Shown piece by piece: positions 16,321-24,862 of a stretch of 64,000 nt of DNA. Every line of letters begins with the position of its first letter. Within the stretch, counting starts at the first letter, position 1. The notes below the pieces were generated by a model. The model did not search any database. It saw only the letters and a program-made list of their open reading frames with translations, and was not told the origin of the DNA. Source of the stretch: Streptomyces sp. NBC_00237 (GTDB lineage Bacteria; Actinomycetota; Actinomycetes; Streptomycetales; Streptomycetaceae); contig NZ_JAPEMT010000003.1 of assembly GCF_026342435.1 (NCBI RefSeq), positions 248,001 through 312,000 of the forward strand. Reading direction: 5' to 3'. The position numbers and the translations under genes were made by a program.

Positions 16321-17574
16321 TCAGTCGGTCAGGGGGAGTTCGGCGACCACGGCGAACCCCCCGGCGGCCCGCGGGCCCGCCGTGAGGGTGCCGCCGTGCA
16401 GGGCGACGCGCTCGCGCATCCCGACCAGGCCGTAGCCGCCCCGGTGCGGCGCGGGCGCGTCCTCGTGCGCGGGCGTGCCCCGGCCGTCGTCCCGTACCTC
16501 CACGGCGATCTTCTCCCGGTCGTACGTCAGCCGTACGGACGCCTGCGAAGCCCCCGCGTGCTTACGGGTGTTGGTGAGGGCCTCCTGCACCACCCGGAAC
16601 ACCGTCAGGCCGACGGTCGGCGGCAGCGGACGGGGCGGCCCTTCGACGGCGAACGTGGTCGGGAGCCCCGCGTTCCGGGACTCGGTGACCAGCCGGTCGA
16701 GGTCGTCGACGCCGGGCTGCGGCAGCGAAGGCCCGGTCTCCGGCTCGTCGTCGGCCCGTAGTACGTCGAGGAGCTGGCGCATCTCGCGCAGCGCGAGCCG
16801 CCCCGAGGACTCCAGGGTGACCAGGGCGTCCCTGGCCACGTCGGGCCGGGCGAGATTGGCGCGCGCACCGCCCGCCATCAGCTGCATGGTGGTGATGTGG
16901 TGGGCCACGATGTCGTGCAACTCCCGTGCGATGCGGCGTCGTTCCTCGGCCACGGCCCGGTCGGCGAGGAGCTGCCGGTTGGCCGCCACCTCCCGTTGCC
17001 AGCGGTTCACCACCAGTGCGGTGCCGACGACGATCAGGGTGGTCAGGGGCGGGGAGACGGCGTGCTGCCACGGCGGCAGCCGCCCGCCGCTCTGGCTGAG
17101 CAGCGTCACCGCCACCGTCGCGAGGGCCGCGAGCGCCGTGACGCGGCCGGGGCGGGCCCGGGCGACCGAGTACAGCGCGACCACCAGGACGGCACCGAAG
17201 TGGTGGGGCAGCGGGACGGTCACGGCGGCCGTCGCGTCGAGCGCCAGCACGGCGGCGAACGCGGCGACCGGGTGGCGGCGGCGGGCCAGCAGCGGCAGCG
17301 CCCCGACGGCGACGAGCAGGAACCCGGCCGCGTTCACGTCGTGGGTGGTGCCGGGGTCGTCGAAGAACACGTAACTGAGCAGGTTCATGACGCAGGCCCC
17401 GCCGGTCACGAGGGCGTCGTTGCGGGTCCAGGGCGGTTCGGCGTCCTGGACCCGGTCCTTGTCCTGAACCTGGTCCGTGTCCGTGTCCGTGTCCCGGACC
17501 TGGTCCTCGTTCTCGACCTGGACCTGGACCTGGTCCTCGTTCTCGACCTGGTCTTCGCCCCGGTTCCTGGCCAT
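16321..17574 (-). CDS. Sensor histidine kinase with an acidic repeat at the N-terminus
   Basis: The 417-residue kinase is of the HisKA_3/NarX-type group. The first 50 residues are an acidic low-complexity tract (RGEDQVENEDQVQVQVENED and DTDTDTDQVQDKDRVQDAE), encoded by a DNA repeat rich in gacctgg and gtcc. Membrane segments follow (about 55-180, at least four: LLVAVGALPLLA, FGAVLVVALYSVA and others). The phospho-accepting His lies in RRRIARELHDIVAHHITTMQ, and the ATPase domain has VVQEALTNTRKHAGA, VRDDGRG and GGYGLVGMRERV. ATG 17574 follows AGGGAG. A 34-bp perfect palindrome lies upstream at 17670-17703. Confidence 0.9.
   Translation of the reverse strand: MARNRGEDQVENEDQVQVQVENEDQVRDTDTDTDQVQDKDRVQDAEPPWTRNDALVTGGACVMNLLSYVFFDDPGTTHDVNAAGFLLVAVGALPLLARRRHPVAAFAAVLALDATAAVTVPLPHHFGAVLVVALYSVARARPGRVTALAALATVAVTLLSQSGGRLPPWQHAVSPPLTTLIVVGTALVVNRWQREVAANRQLLADRAVAEERRRIARELHDIVAHHITTMQLMAGGARANLARPDVARDALVTLESSGRLALREMRQLLDVLRADDEPETGPSLPQPGVDDLDRLVTESRNAGLPTTFAVEGPPRPLPPTVGLTVFRVVQEALTNTRKHAGASQASVRLTYDREKIAVEVRDDGRGTPAHEDAPAPHRGGYGLVGMRERVALHGGTLTAGPRAAGGFAVVAELPLTD
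17449..17560. repeat. Low-complexity repeat encoding the kinase N-terminus
   Basis: There are overlapping short repeats of gacctgg, gtcctcgttctc and gtccgt, including two copies of gacctggtcctcgttctc. They encode the Glu/Asp/Gln/Val-rich head of the histidine kinase. The same gacctgg and ggtcc words recur in the palindrome at 17670-17703. Confidence 0.75.
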
Positions 17575-17669
17575 GTCCGTACTCCCTGCGTCCGGCCTCT
17601 CGGCTCCCGGGCCCCCGGCACAGGGTTGCACAGCACGAGCCGCCACGAACCTCCGGTCCCCAGGCCCCT

Positions 17670-17703
17670 GACCTGGACCAGGACCACGGTCCTGGTCCAG
17701 GTC
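17670..17703. promoter_or_regulatory. 34-bp perfect palindrome upstream of the kinase gene
   Basis: The 16-nt arms gacctggaccaggacc and ggtcctggtccaggtc flank the centre ac. It lies 96 bp upstream of the kinase start and 135 bp upstream of the divergent MMPL gene. It could be an operator for both genes or a very stable hairpin in the kinase leader. Each arm is itself built from the near-palindrome cctggaccagg. Confidence 0.7.
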
Positions 17704-17837
17704 GGGGGCAGGCCCCAGGGCCCCGTACCGGATCGTCCGCCGTCACGACGATCACGGGCCGCCCGGCTGATGGTCTGGAGACAGGCCGGGAACCCCCGTC
17801 CGCCGACCGCCCGCGAGCCCGTCCGCCGGAGGACCTC

Positions 17838-20009
17838 TTGATCCGCGCCCTGACCGGATACTCCACCCGTAACCCCTGGAAGGTCATCGTCCTGTGGGTG
17901 CTGCTCGGGGTCGCACTGAGCGCCCTGACCCCGACCCTGATGTCCCGCGTCACCCAGCACCAGACCGGGGACTTCCTTCCGCGTACGTACGACTCGGCGG
18001 CGGCGCTGCACCTCGCGCAGGAGAAGTTCGGGGAGAACCCCGACGCCACCACCGTGACCGTGCTCGTCGCCCGCGAGGACGGCAAGGCCCTCGGGGTGGC
18101 CGACCACGAGCGGATCGCGGCCGAGTCGGCGAAGCTGGGCCAGCGCCGGGTGATCATGCCCGTCGAGGACGACGTCCCCAGGTTCCTGGTCCCCGACCGC
18201 TCCCAGACGCCCGCCGTCGCCCCGGCGATGACCGCGCCCGACCGGAGCTTCCAGCTGCTGTCCGCCCAGCTCATGGGCAGCCCTTCGGACACCGGCGTGC
18301 AGGGCGTCTACCGCACCTTCCGCGACGACGCCCGGACGCGGTTCGCCGAGGCGGGGATGCGCACCGGATTCACCGGCAGCCTCGCCGAGGTCGTCGACAC
18401 CACCGACGAGCACGAGGTCGCCACGACCGTCGGCGGAATCCTCGTCACGGTGCTCATCGTCCTGCTGAACGTCCTGGCCTTCCGCAGCGCGCTGGCCGCC
18501 CTGCTGCCGCTGCTCGCGGTCGCCATGATCGGAGGCGTCGCGGCGGGCGCCGTCGCAGGGACCGCGCTGCTCTCGGGGCGCAAACTCGACGCGGGCACCC
18601 CGGGACTGATCAACGTCGTCCTGCTCGGCATCGGCATCGACTACCTCCTCTTCCTGCTGTTCCGCTTCCGCGAGCACCTGCGCGAGCGGCCCGGGCAGTC
18701 ACCCCGCGAGGCAGCCGCACAGGTCTCCGGGCGGGTCGGCACCGCGATCACCTCGGCGGCGCTCACCATCGTGGCCGCGTTCGCGACGCTGGGTCTGGCC
18801 ACCTTCGGACAGTTCCGCTCGATGGGACCGGCCATCGCCGTCGCCGTCCTGGTGATGCTGCTCGGCAGCCTCACCCTGATGCCCGCGCTCCTCGCGGCGG
18901 CCGGACGCAAGATGTTCTGGCCGTCCAAGGCCCTGGAACGCACCCCGGACGAGCGCGGCCGTTCCGCCCGCTTCGGGGAACTGGTCACCCGACGTCCGCT
19001 GCTGATGCTCGCCGCCTCGATCGCCCTGCTCGGCGCGCTGGCAGCGGGCCTGGTCGGCATGCGCATGGACTATGGCCGGGACGCCTCCGGCGGACAGACC
19101 GCCGCCTCGGCCACCGCCGCGGAGATCGCGCGCGCCCTCCCCGCCGGAGTGTCCGACCCCACCACCGTGTTCGTCACCGCCGACGGCGGCGGCACCCTCA
19201 CCACCGGACAGCTCGGCGGCCTCGTCCGTGCGCTCACCCAGGTCGAAGGCGTCGGCAAGACCGCGCCGACCGTTCTCAGCGAGGACCGCCGCGCCGCCCG
19301 CATCGACCTCTACCCGACCGCGGACCCGCAGAGCCAGCAGGCCCGCGACCTGGCCTCGGGCCCGATCCGGGACACGGCCGCACGGCACGCGCCCGACGGG
19401 ACGACGGCCCGCGTGGGCGGCACGGCAGCGATCTTCGCGGACGTGGCGACCGCCGTCGACAAGGACCTGAGGATCGTGTTCCCGGTCGCCGCCGCGCTGA
19501 TCACCCTGATCCTGCTGCTGCTCCTGCGGAGCCTGCTCGCCCCGGTGGTCCTGATGCTGTCCGTCGGGCTCGGGTTCGCCGCCACCCTCGGCGCGGCCAC
19601 CCTGCTCTTCCAGCGCGCGCTCGGCGAGCCGGGTGTCGACTTCACGCTGCCGCTGGTGCTGTTCCTGTTCGTCGTGGCCCTCGGCACCGACTACAACATC
19701 CTGATCGCCGACCGGATACGGGAGGAGATGCGGCAGCCGGGCCCGGCCCGCGCCGCCGTCGCCCGCGCCGTGCGGCACACGACGCCCGCCGTCGCGACGG
19801 CCGGAATGGTGCTGGCGGGCTCCTTCGCCACGCTCGCCACCACCCCGGGCAACGCCCAGATCGCCTTCGCGATGACGCTCGGCATCCTGCTCTCCGCGCT
19901 CGTCCTGTCGCTGGTACTGGTCCCCGCGCTCGCCGCGCTGCTCGGGCGCGCCCTGTGGTGGCCGTTCCGCCCGGGGCCGGGGAAGAGCGGGGCTCACGGA
20001 AGGCGGTGA
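17838..20009 (+). CDS. MMPL-family (RND-type) membrane transporter
   Basis: The 723-residue MMPL protein exports lipids or hydrophobic metabolites using the proton gradient. It has two repeats, each with one helix, a large extracytoplasmic loop and five helices. The first helix is KVIVLWVLLGVALSALTP (15-32). The central helix with the proton-relay acid residues is LLGIGIDYLLFLLFRFREHL, and its counterpart in the second half is FVVALGTDYNILIADRIREE. TTG 17838 has GGAGGA 6 nt upstream. It is divergent from one two-component system and convergent with another, so either may control it. Confidence 0.9.
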   Translation: MIRALTGYSTRNPWKVIVLWVLLGVALSALTPTLMSRVTQHQTGDFLPRTYDSAAALHLAQEKFGENPDATTVTVLVAREDGKALGVADHERIAAESAKLGQRRVIMPVEDDVPRFLVPDRSQTPAVAPAMTAPDRSFQLLSAQLMGSPSDTGVQGVYRTFRDDARTRFAEAGMRTGFTGSLAEVVDTTDEHEVATTVGGILVTVLIVLLNVLAFRSALAALLPLLAVAMIGGVAAGAVAGTALLSGRKLDAGTPGLINVVLLGIGIDYLLFLLFRFREHLRERPGQSPREAAAQVSGRVGTAITSAALTIVAAFATLGLATFGQFRSMGPAIAVAVLVMLLGSLTLMPALLAAAGRKMFWPSKALERTPDERGRSARFGELVTRRPLLMLAASIALLGALAAGLVGMRMDYGRDASGGQTAASATAAEIARALPAGVSDPTTVFVTADGGGTLTTGQLGGLVRALTQVEGVGKTAPTVLSEDRRAARIDLYPTADPQSQQARDLASGPIRDTAARHAPDGTTARVGGTAAIFADVATAVDKDLRIVFPVAAALITLILLLLLRSLLAPVVLMLSVGLGFAATLGAATLLFQRALGEPGVDFTLPLVLFLFVVALGTDYNILIADRIREEMRQPGPARAAVARAVRHTTPAVATAGMVLAGSFATLATTPGNAQIAFAMTLGILLSALVLSLVLVPALAALLGRALWWPFRPGPGKSGAHGRR

Positions 20010-20093
20010 CCCGGGAAGGCGGTGACCCTGCGAGGCAGTACCCCTGCGAGGCAGTACCCCTGGAAGGCGGTAACCCCGGAAGGCGGTGACCGC
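19998..20093. repeat. Six 16-bp tandem repeats at a convergent gene junction
   Basis: Units start at 19998, 20014, 20030, 20046, 20062 and 20078. Two variants occur: ggaaggcggtgaccc and gcgaggcagtacccct. The first unit contains the MMPL stop codon TGA (20007-20009) and the last ends 1 bp before the stop of the response regulator gene. Confidence 0.9.
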
Positions 20094-20094
20094 G

Positions 20095-20742
20095 TCAGGC
20101 CCGGAGGAACGCCAGGACCGCCAGCACCCGCCGGTGGCCCTCGGTGTTCGCCGGGAGGTCGAGCTTGGTGAAGATGTTGCCGATGTGCTTGTTCACGGCC
20201 GCCTCGCTGATGAAGAGCTGCGAGGCGAGCGTGGCGTTGGAGCGGCCCTCCGCGACCAGGCCGAGTACCTCGCGCTCGCGGGGGCTGAGCCGTTCCAGGG
20301 GGTCCTGACGCAACCGTACGAGCTGCTGGATGACCTCGGGGTCGACGACCGTGCCCCCGGCGGCGATCCGGTCGACGGCACCCATGAAGTCGGCGACCGC
20401 GCCCACCCGCTCCTTGAGGAGATAGCCGACGCCCGTGCCGCCGCCCGAGTCCAACAGACCCAGCGCGTACGACCGTTCCACGTACTGGCTCAGTACGAGA
20501 ACGGGGAGGCCGGGGTACTCCTCGCGCAGCGCCACCGCCGCCCTGAGGCCGTCGTCCGTCAGCGTCGGAGGCATCCGTACGTCGGTGACGACGAGGTCCG
20601 GCCGGTCGGCGCGCACGGCCGCGACCAGGGCGTCGGCGTCGCCGACCGACGCCACCACCTCGTGCCCGACCCGCTGCAACAGGCCGACCAGGCCCTCGCG
20701 CAGCAGAACGGCGTCTTCCGCCACGATCAGGCGAAGCGACAA
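20095..20742 (-). CDS. NarL/LuxR-family response regulator
   Basis: The 215-residue regulator has the receiver domain LIVAEDAVLLREGLVGLLQR, with Asp54 as the phospho-acceptor (VVTDVRMPP), and YLLKERVG with the conserved Lys. The LuxR HTH is RLSPREREVLGLVAEGRSNA and then QLFISEAAVNKHIGNIFTKL. I chose TTG 20742 because GGAGG stands 4 nt upstream and the receiver fold begins immediately. The start overlaps the upstream kinase gene by 16 bp, which implies translational coupling. Confidence 0.9.
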   Translation of the reverse strand: MSLRLIVAEDAVLLREGLVGLLQRVGHEVVASVGDADALVAAVRADRPDLVVTDVRMPPTLTDDGLRAAVALREEYPGLPVLVLSQYVERSYALGLLDSGGGTGVGYLLKERVGAVADFMGAVDRIAAGGTVVDPEVIQQLVRLRQDPLERLSPREREVLGLVAEGRSNATLASQLFISEAAVNKHIGNIFTKLDLPANTEGHRRVLAVLAFLRA

Positions 20743-21947
20743 GGGACCTCCACGTGCAGCAGGGTGGGACCACCGACCGGACTCGACACCCGCATCCGGC
20801 CCTGGAGCGCGCCGACCCGGTCGGCGAGCCCGGTGACTCCGGTGCCCGCCTCGGGGTCCACGCCGCCGTGGCCGTCGTCGGTGATGTCGAGGATCAACAC
20901 GTCGGAATGGTAACGGCCTTGGACGGATGCGGTCGTGGCGCCGCTGTGCTTGGCGATGTTCGTCATGGCCTCGTTGATCAGGTAGTACAGGGTCGACTCC
21001 AGCTTCCTGGGCAGCCGTTCGGGAAAAGCGAGGTCGACGGTCACCGGGATCGGGAAGCGCCCCGCGTAGTCCTCGATGGCGGCGACGAGGCCGTGGTCGG
21101 CGAGGACGGGCGGGTTGAGGCCGCGGATGAGGGCTCGCAACTCCCGGTGCGCGGTGGCGAGCTGCGTCTCGGCCTCGGTGAGCAGGCCGGACTGCGGGGA
21201 GTCGGCGGGGGTGTCGAGGCGGAGCATCCCCAGGGTCATGCCGAGGGAGACGAGATGCTGTTGGGCGCCGTCGTGCAGGTCGCGCTCGATGCGTATGCGT
21301 TCCGCGTCGAAGGATTCCAGGAAGCGGGCCTGCGAGGCGCGTACCTCCCGGAGTTCCTCCCTGAGTTCCTGGTCGCGGGGGGCGAGGAAGGTACGGGTCA
21401 TGGCGGCCCGCGCGCCCGCCCAGGAGGTCACCGTGTACGGAGACGCCAGCAGGATGAGCGCGCCGAAGACCGTCCAGGGCCAGGTGGTCGCGTCCGTCGC
21501 CTCGAAGAACAGCGCGGGCAGCCCGAAGGAGAAGCCCAGCACCAGCAGGTCCAGCCACCACAGGGCGGTGGCCGAGATCAGCGTGAACGCCAGCTCCCGC
21601 CAGGTCACCTGCTCCGTGAGCCGGTGCCGCACCCGGGCCCTGAGGCCGGGGGCGTCCGGACGGCGGTGCGGGTCGGGCACGTGGTCGAGGTCCACCAGGC
21701 GCAGCCGTCGGCGTTCCATCGAAGCCACCCAGGTCGAGGCCAGGACCAGCCCCGCGAGCACCACGACGCCCACCAGCACCAGGAGCAGCGCGAGCCCGGC
21801 CGCGAGTACCAGACCGAAGACCACGACGACGGCCGCCCCGAAGAGGACACCTCCGGCCAGATAGGCCAGCGACCGCCAGGGCCAGACCGAGGTCAGAAAG
21901 CTCACGGGGCGCTGAGCCATGGCCTGCCAGGCCGTCGTGGGATGCAT
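20727..21947 (-). CDS. Sensor histidine kinase with putative-sensor membrane domain
   Basis: The 406-residue kinase has a putative-sensor membrane domain (about 25-190) with at least four helices, for example YLAGGVLFGAAVVVVFGLVL and WWLDLLVLGFSFGLPALFF. The HisKA_3 helix IRIERDLHDGAQQHLVSLGM carries the phospho-accepting His. The ATPase domain has YYLINEAMTNIAKHSGA, DDGHGG and GTGVTGLADRVGALQG. ATG 21947 is preferred; ATG 21920 is an alternative. It forms an operon with the response regulator and lies convergent to the MMPL gene. Confidence 0.88.
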   Translation of the reverse strand: MHPTTAWQAMAQRPVSFLTSVWPWRSLAYLAGGVLFGAAVVVVFGLVLAAGLALLLVLVGVVVLAGLVLASTWVASMERRRLRLVDLDHVPDPHRRPDAPGLRARVRHRLTEQVTWRELAFTLISATALWWLDLLVLGFSFGLPALFFEATDATTWPWTVFGALILLASPYTVTSWAGARAAMTRTFLAPRDQELREELREVRASQARFLESFDAERIRIERDLHDGAQQHLVSLGMTLGMLRLDTPADSPQSGLLTEAETQLATAHRELRALIRGLNPPVLADHGLVAAIEDYAGRFPIPVTVDLAFPERLPRKLESTLYYLINEAMTNIAKHSGATTASVQGRYHSDVLILDITDDGHGGVDPEAGTGVTGLADRVGALQGRMRVSSPVGGPTLLHVEVPCRFA

Positions 21948-22055
21948 GGGAGCACGGTAGCCCGGCAGCCGGGGGAAGGGAGGCGGAGCCGGCACTACCT
22001 CGGAGGTGGACCGGGCGGAGGCCGCGTGGAGCCGGACCGGAAGCGGAGCCGCTGG

Positions 22056-24041
22056 TCACTTCCCCGTGGCGTACGCGCTCCAGATCCGCACCGGGAAGAC
22101 GGTGCCGTGCTGCGAGCCGGGTCCGCCCACACCCTGCATCCCCAGCAACTGGGGGGCGTCGGGCTTGGTGCGGAACATGGTGACGGCCGTCGTCAGCCCC
22201 TGGGAGTGCCCGATGAACCAGGCCGACCGCATCCGGTCGTTCGGGCCCGTCGCCCCCGCCGAGAGGTTGCCGGGGGCGGCGAACCCGCCCGAGGAGTTGA
22301 AGAGCTGGTTCTGCGCCAGCTTCGTCCAGGCCACCACGCTCAGGGTGTTGTTCACCTCCCGCGCCACCTCGGCGTTCATCACGCGCTGCGCAACGGGCTT
22401 CTCGAAGTCCTCGACCGGCTCGCCGTCCCTGGTCATCTCCGTCACCGAGTACGGGTCGGAGCGCATGCCCTCGTTGGTGAAGGCGGTGTACGCGTCGGCC
22501 ATCCTGACCGCGCTCGGCGTGGACGTACCGAGCACGAAGGACTTGTCCAGGCGGGCCAGGCTCGCTTCGTGCAGCCCCGCCTTGACCGCGAACTCCTTCA
22601 CCTTCTTCAGCCCGACCTGCTTGCCGAGCTGCACGAAGGTGGCGTTCCCGGACGCGACCAGCGCGTCGCGCAGGGTCGTCGGCCCCGAGGCGCCGGCACC
22701 GCCGGGGGTGACGCCCGGCGGGGTCACGGCACCACCGCCCGCGGGGATCATGACCAGACGGCCCTGCGCGTCGTAGCCGCTGTCCATGGTGATCCCGTCG
22801 CCGTGCTGGAGGCCCGCCGCCGCCACGAAGGGCTTGAAGGCGGAGCCGACCGGGACGCCCGCCGTGTCCGCGTTGTTGGTGAAGCGGGTGATCGCGTCGG
22901 CCCCGCCGTACACGGCGACCACGGCCCCGTCGGCGCGCACGGAGGCCGCGCCGATCTCGACGTGCTTGTCCTCCTCGCGCTTGCCGGGGTCCAGGTCGCG
23001 TTCCCGTACCGTCCGCACGGACTTCTCCAGGAGGTGCACCTTGGCCTTGTCGAAGGTGGTGTGCACCTTGTAGCCGCCCCGGGCGAGGTCCTTGTCGGTG
23101 AGGCCGGAACGCTTCTTGATGTACTTGTTGGCGATGTCGACGAGGTAGCCCGTCTGGCCGCCGAGGCTGGTCGGTTTGGCCGTCTTGCGGGGCTCGGGGA
23201 ACTCCAGGTACGTGTTCCGCTCGGCCTGCGTCATCGTCCCGGTCTCCACCTGCCGGTCCAGGATCCACTTCCAACGTTCCACGGCGCGTGCGTGGTTGCC
23301 GCCGCCGCCCGCCGGGTCGTACTCCTCCGCCCCCTTGAGCAGCGCCGCGAGCAGCGCGGCCTGGCTGGGGTCGAGGTCCTTGGCGGGGACGCCGTAGTAC
23401 GCCTGGGCCGCGGCCTGGATGCCGTTGGCGCCGCGCCCGAACCAACTGGTGTTCAGATACCCCTGGAGGATCTCCTCCTTGCTCCGCTCGTTGCTGAGCT
23501 TCAGCGAGATGACGAACTCCCGCAGCTTGCGTGTCGCCGTCTGCTCCTGGCTGAGGTACGTGTTCTTCACGTACTGCTGCGTGATGGTGGAACCGCCCTG
23601 CGTGTCACCGCCCTTGACGATGCTGACGGCGGCGCGGGCGATTCCCTTCAGGGACACCCCGGAGTCGTCGTAGAAGGTCTCGTTCTCGGCGGCGATGACC
23701 GCGTGCTCCATCGCGTCGGGTATCTCGGCGAGCGTGACGTTCTGCCGGTTGACCGTGCCCACGCTCACCATCTGGCTGCCGTCCGCCCAGTAGTAGACGG
23801 TGCCCTGCTGACGCGCCTCGGCGTTCTCGTCCGGTATGTCGACCGATGCGTACACGACGCCGAACAAACCGGCCAACACGGCGAGTCCGAGCAGTGCCCC
23901 ACTCCCCGTCTGCCGCCAGGAGGGCACCCAGCGCCGCCAACCGGTCTTCCCCCGGCGGGGGTAGTCGACACGGCGACTGCCCGGGCGGGGGCGCCTGAGC
24001 AGGCCACGAAGGCGGGTGGGTCGGTTGGGACGTCGAGCCAT
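22056..24041 (-). CDS. Class A penicillin-binding protein with degenerate KTG motif
   Basis: The 661-residue bifunctional PBP has a basic cytoplasmic head (RRPNRPTRLRGLLRRPRPGS), one transmembrane helix (about 46-66) and a glycosyltransferase family 51 domain with Glu119 in AAENETFYDDSG and GGSTITQQYVKN. The transpeptidase domain starts near 330. SxxK is S400-A-F-K403 and SxN is S464-G-N466. The third box, expected as KTG before DAWFVGY, reads A597-T-G599 in AGATGPNDRMRSAWFIG, so its lysine is replaced by alanine. Glycan polymerisation should work; cross-linking or beta-lactam binding may be weak. ATG 24041 follows GAGGAG. Confidence 0.9.
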   Translation of the reverse strand: MARRPNRPTRLRGLLRRPRPGSRRVDYPRRGKTGWRRWVPSWRQTGSGALLGLAVLAGLFGVVYASVDIPDENAEARQQGTVYYWADGSQMVSVGTVNRQNVTLAEIPDAMEHAVIAAENETFYDDSGVSLKGIARAAVSIVKGGDTQGGSTITQQYVKNTYLSQEQTATRKLREFVISLKLSNERSKEEILQGYLNTSWFGRGANGIQAAAQAYYGVPAKDLDPSQAALLAALLKGAEEYDPAGGGGNHARAVERWKWILDRQVETGTMTQAERNTYLEFPEPRKTAKPTSLGGQTGYLVDIANKYIKKRSGLTDKDLARGGYKVHTTFDKAKVHLLEKSVRTVRERDLDPGKREEDKHVEIGAASVRADGAVVAVYGGADAITRFTNNADTAGVPVGSAFKPFVAAAGLQHGDGITMDSGYDAQGRLVMIPAGGGAVTPPGVTPGGAGASGPTTLRDALVASGNATFVQLGKQVGLKKVKEFAVKAGLHEASLARLDKSFVLGTSTPSAVRMADAYTAFTNEGMRSDPYSVTEMTRDGEPVEDFEKPVAQRVMNAEVAREVNNTLSVVAWTKLAQNQLFNSSGGFAAPGNLSAGATGPNDRMRSAWFIGHSQGLTTAVTMFRTKPDAPQLLGMQGVGGPGSQHGTVFPVRIWSAYATGK

Positions 24042-24069
24042 GCTGGGGGTCAGCTCCTCGTTCACCGTC

Positions 24070-24088
24070 CCGCACCGGCTCGGTGCGG
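24070..24088. terminator. Hairpin between histidine phosphatase and PBP genes
   Basis: The perfect 8-bp stem ccgcaccg / cggtgcgg has a 3-nt loop, downstream of the phosphatase stop and 28 bp upstream of the PBP start. It may terminate the first transcript or form part of the PBP leader. Confidence 0.45.
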
Positions 24089-24157
24089 ACTTGTGAGAGG
24101 AGATGTTCCGGATCGCGATCAGGTTGTCTCGCAGCCCTGTTCGCCCCGTTCTACGCC

Positions 24158-24793
24158 CTATGCGCCGGGGGAGAGATGGCCGGTTTCGCCCAGGCTGGTG
24201 AGCTGGCGGTTGTGGAAGTAGTCGTCCTCGCGGAGCACGGTGATGCTGCCGGACGGTGCGCGGAAGCTGACGTAGTCCGCCGACGCGAGCGGAATCCTGA
24301 GCCAGGACGCCACGACGAAGGTGATGGAGCCGCCGTGCGTGACGACGATCTGGTGCTCGCAGGGGCTGGCCAGGATGGCGTCCGTGGCCTCGTAGAGGCG
24401 TTGCGCCCACGCGCCCTTGGTCTCGGCACCGGGCACGCCCTCGTCGTGGTCCATGCGCTCCCCGACGGCGGGCGGCGGGACGAAGCTCCGGTCCAGCCAT
24501 TCCTGCGGTCGGCCGCCCGCCTCCCCGTAGGACTTCTCCCGCAGGCGGGGGTCCAGGTGAGGTTTCACGTGAAACATCGCGGCCACCGCATCGGCTGTCT
24601 GCCGGGTGCGTCGCAGGTCGGAGGAGTACAGCTCCACCTCCGTGCCTGAGGGGACACGGGACCGCAGCTCCCGGGCGATGGAGTCCGCGTCGCGGAATCC
24701 GGCGGGAGTGAGGGGCGAGTCGTACCAGCCGCCGACGACGCCTTCGACGTGGTGCGTGGCTTCGGGGTGGGTGACGACGTACAGGGTGCGCAT
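24158..24793 (-). CDS. Histidine phosphatase family protein with a variant RHG motif
   Basis: The 211-residue protein is of the phosphoglycerate-mutase-like superfamily. The first catalytic block, usually LVRHGE, reads YVVTHPEATHH (residues 5-15): the phospho-accepting His9 is kept, but the arginine is Thr8 and the glycine is Pro10. Other active-site elements are normal: ELYSSDLRRTRQTA (second Arg), the Glu in REKSYGEAGG and VVTHGGS with the second His. The loss of one phosphate-binding Arg suggests a different substrate or weaker activity. A 14-bp parS site lies within the gene, encoding FHVK in MFHVKP. Confidence 0.85.
   Translation of the reverse strand: MRTLYVVTHPEATHHVEGVVGGWYDSPLTPAGFRDADSIARELRSRVPSGTEVELYSSDLRRTRQTADAVAAMFHVKPHLDPRLREKSYGEAGGRPQEWLDRSFVPPPAVGERMDHDEGVPGAETKGAWAQRLYEATDAILASPCEHQIVVTHGGSITFVVASWLRIPLASADYVSFRAPSGSITVLREDDYFHNRQLTSLGETGHLSPGA
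24562..24575. other. parS-type chromosome partitioning site
   Basis: The 14-bp palindrome gtttcacgtgaaac is identical to the core ParB-binding site of Streptomyces and many other bacteria. It lies inside the histidine phosphatase coding sequence. Streptomyces parS sites cluster near the origin of replication, with a few elsewhere. I noticed no second copy in the window. Confidence 0.85.
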
Positions 24794-24862
24794 GGGGGCG
24801 TCCTCGGTACGGGGGCATGGGTGCGGGCCGCTCGGTGCGGCCCGCACCCGTCATGATCGCCG

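Noticed and set aside
20743..23445. A 1116-residue open frame joining a response regulator to upstream sequence
   Set aside because: Only the last 215 residues are protein-like; the remainder is Arg/Gly/Pro-rich shadow of the kinase and PBP genes.
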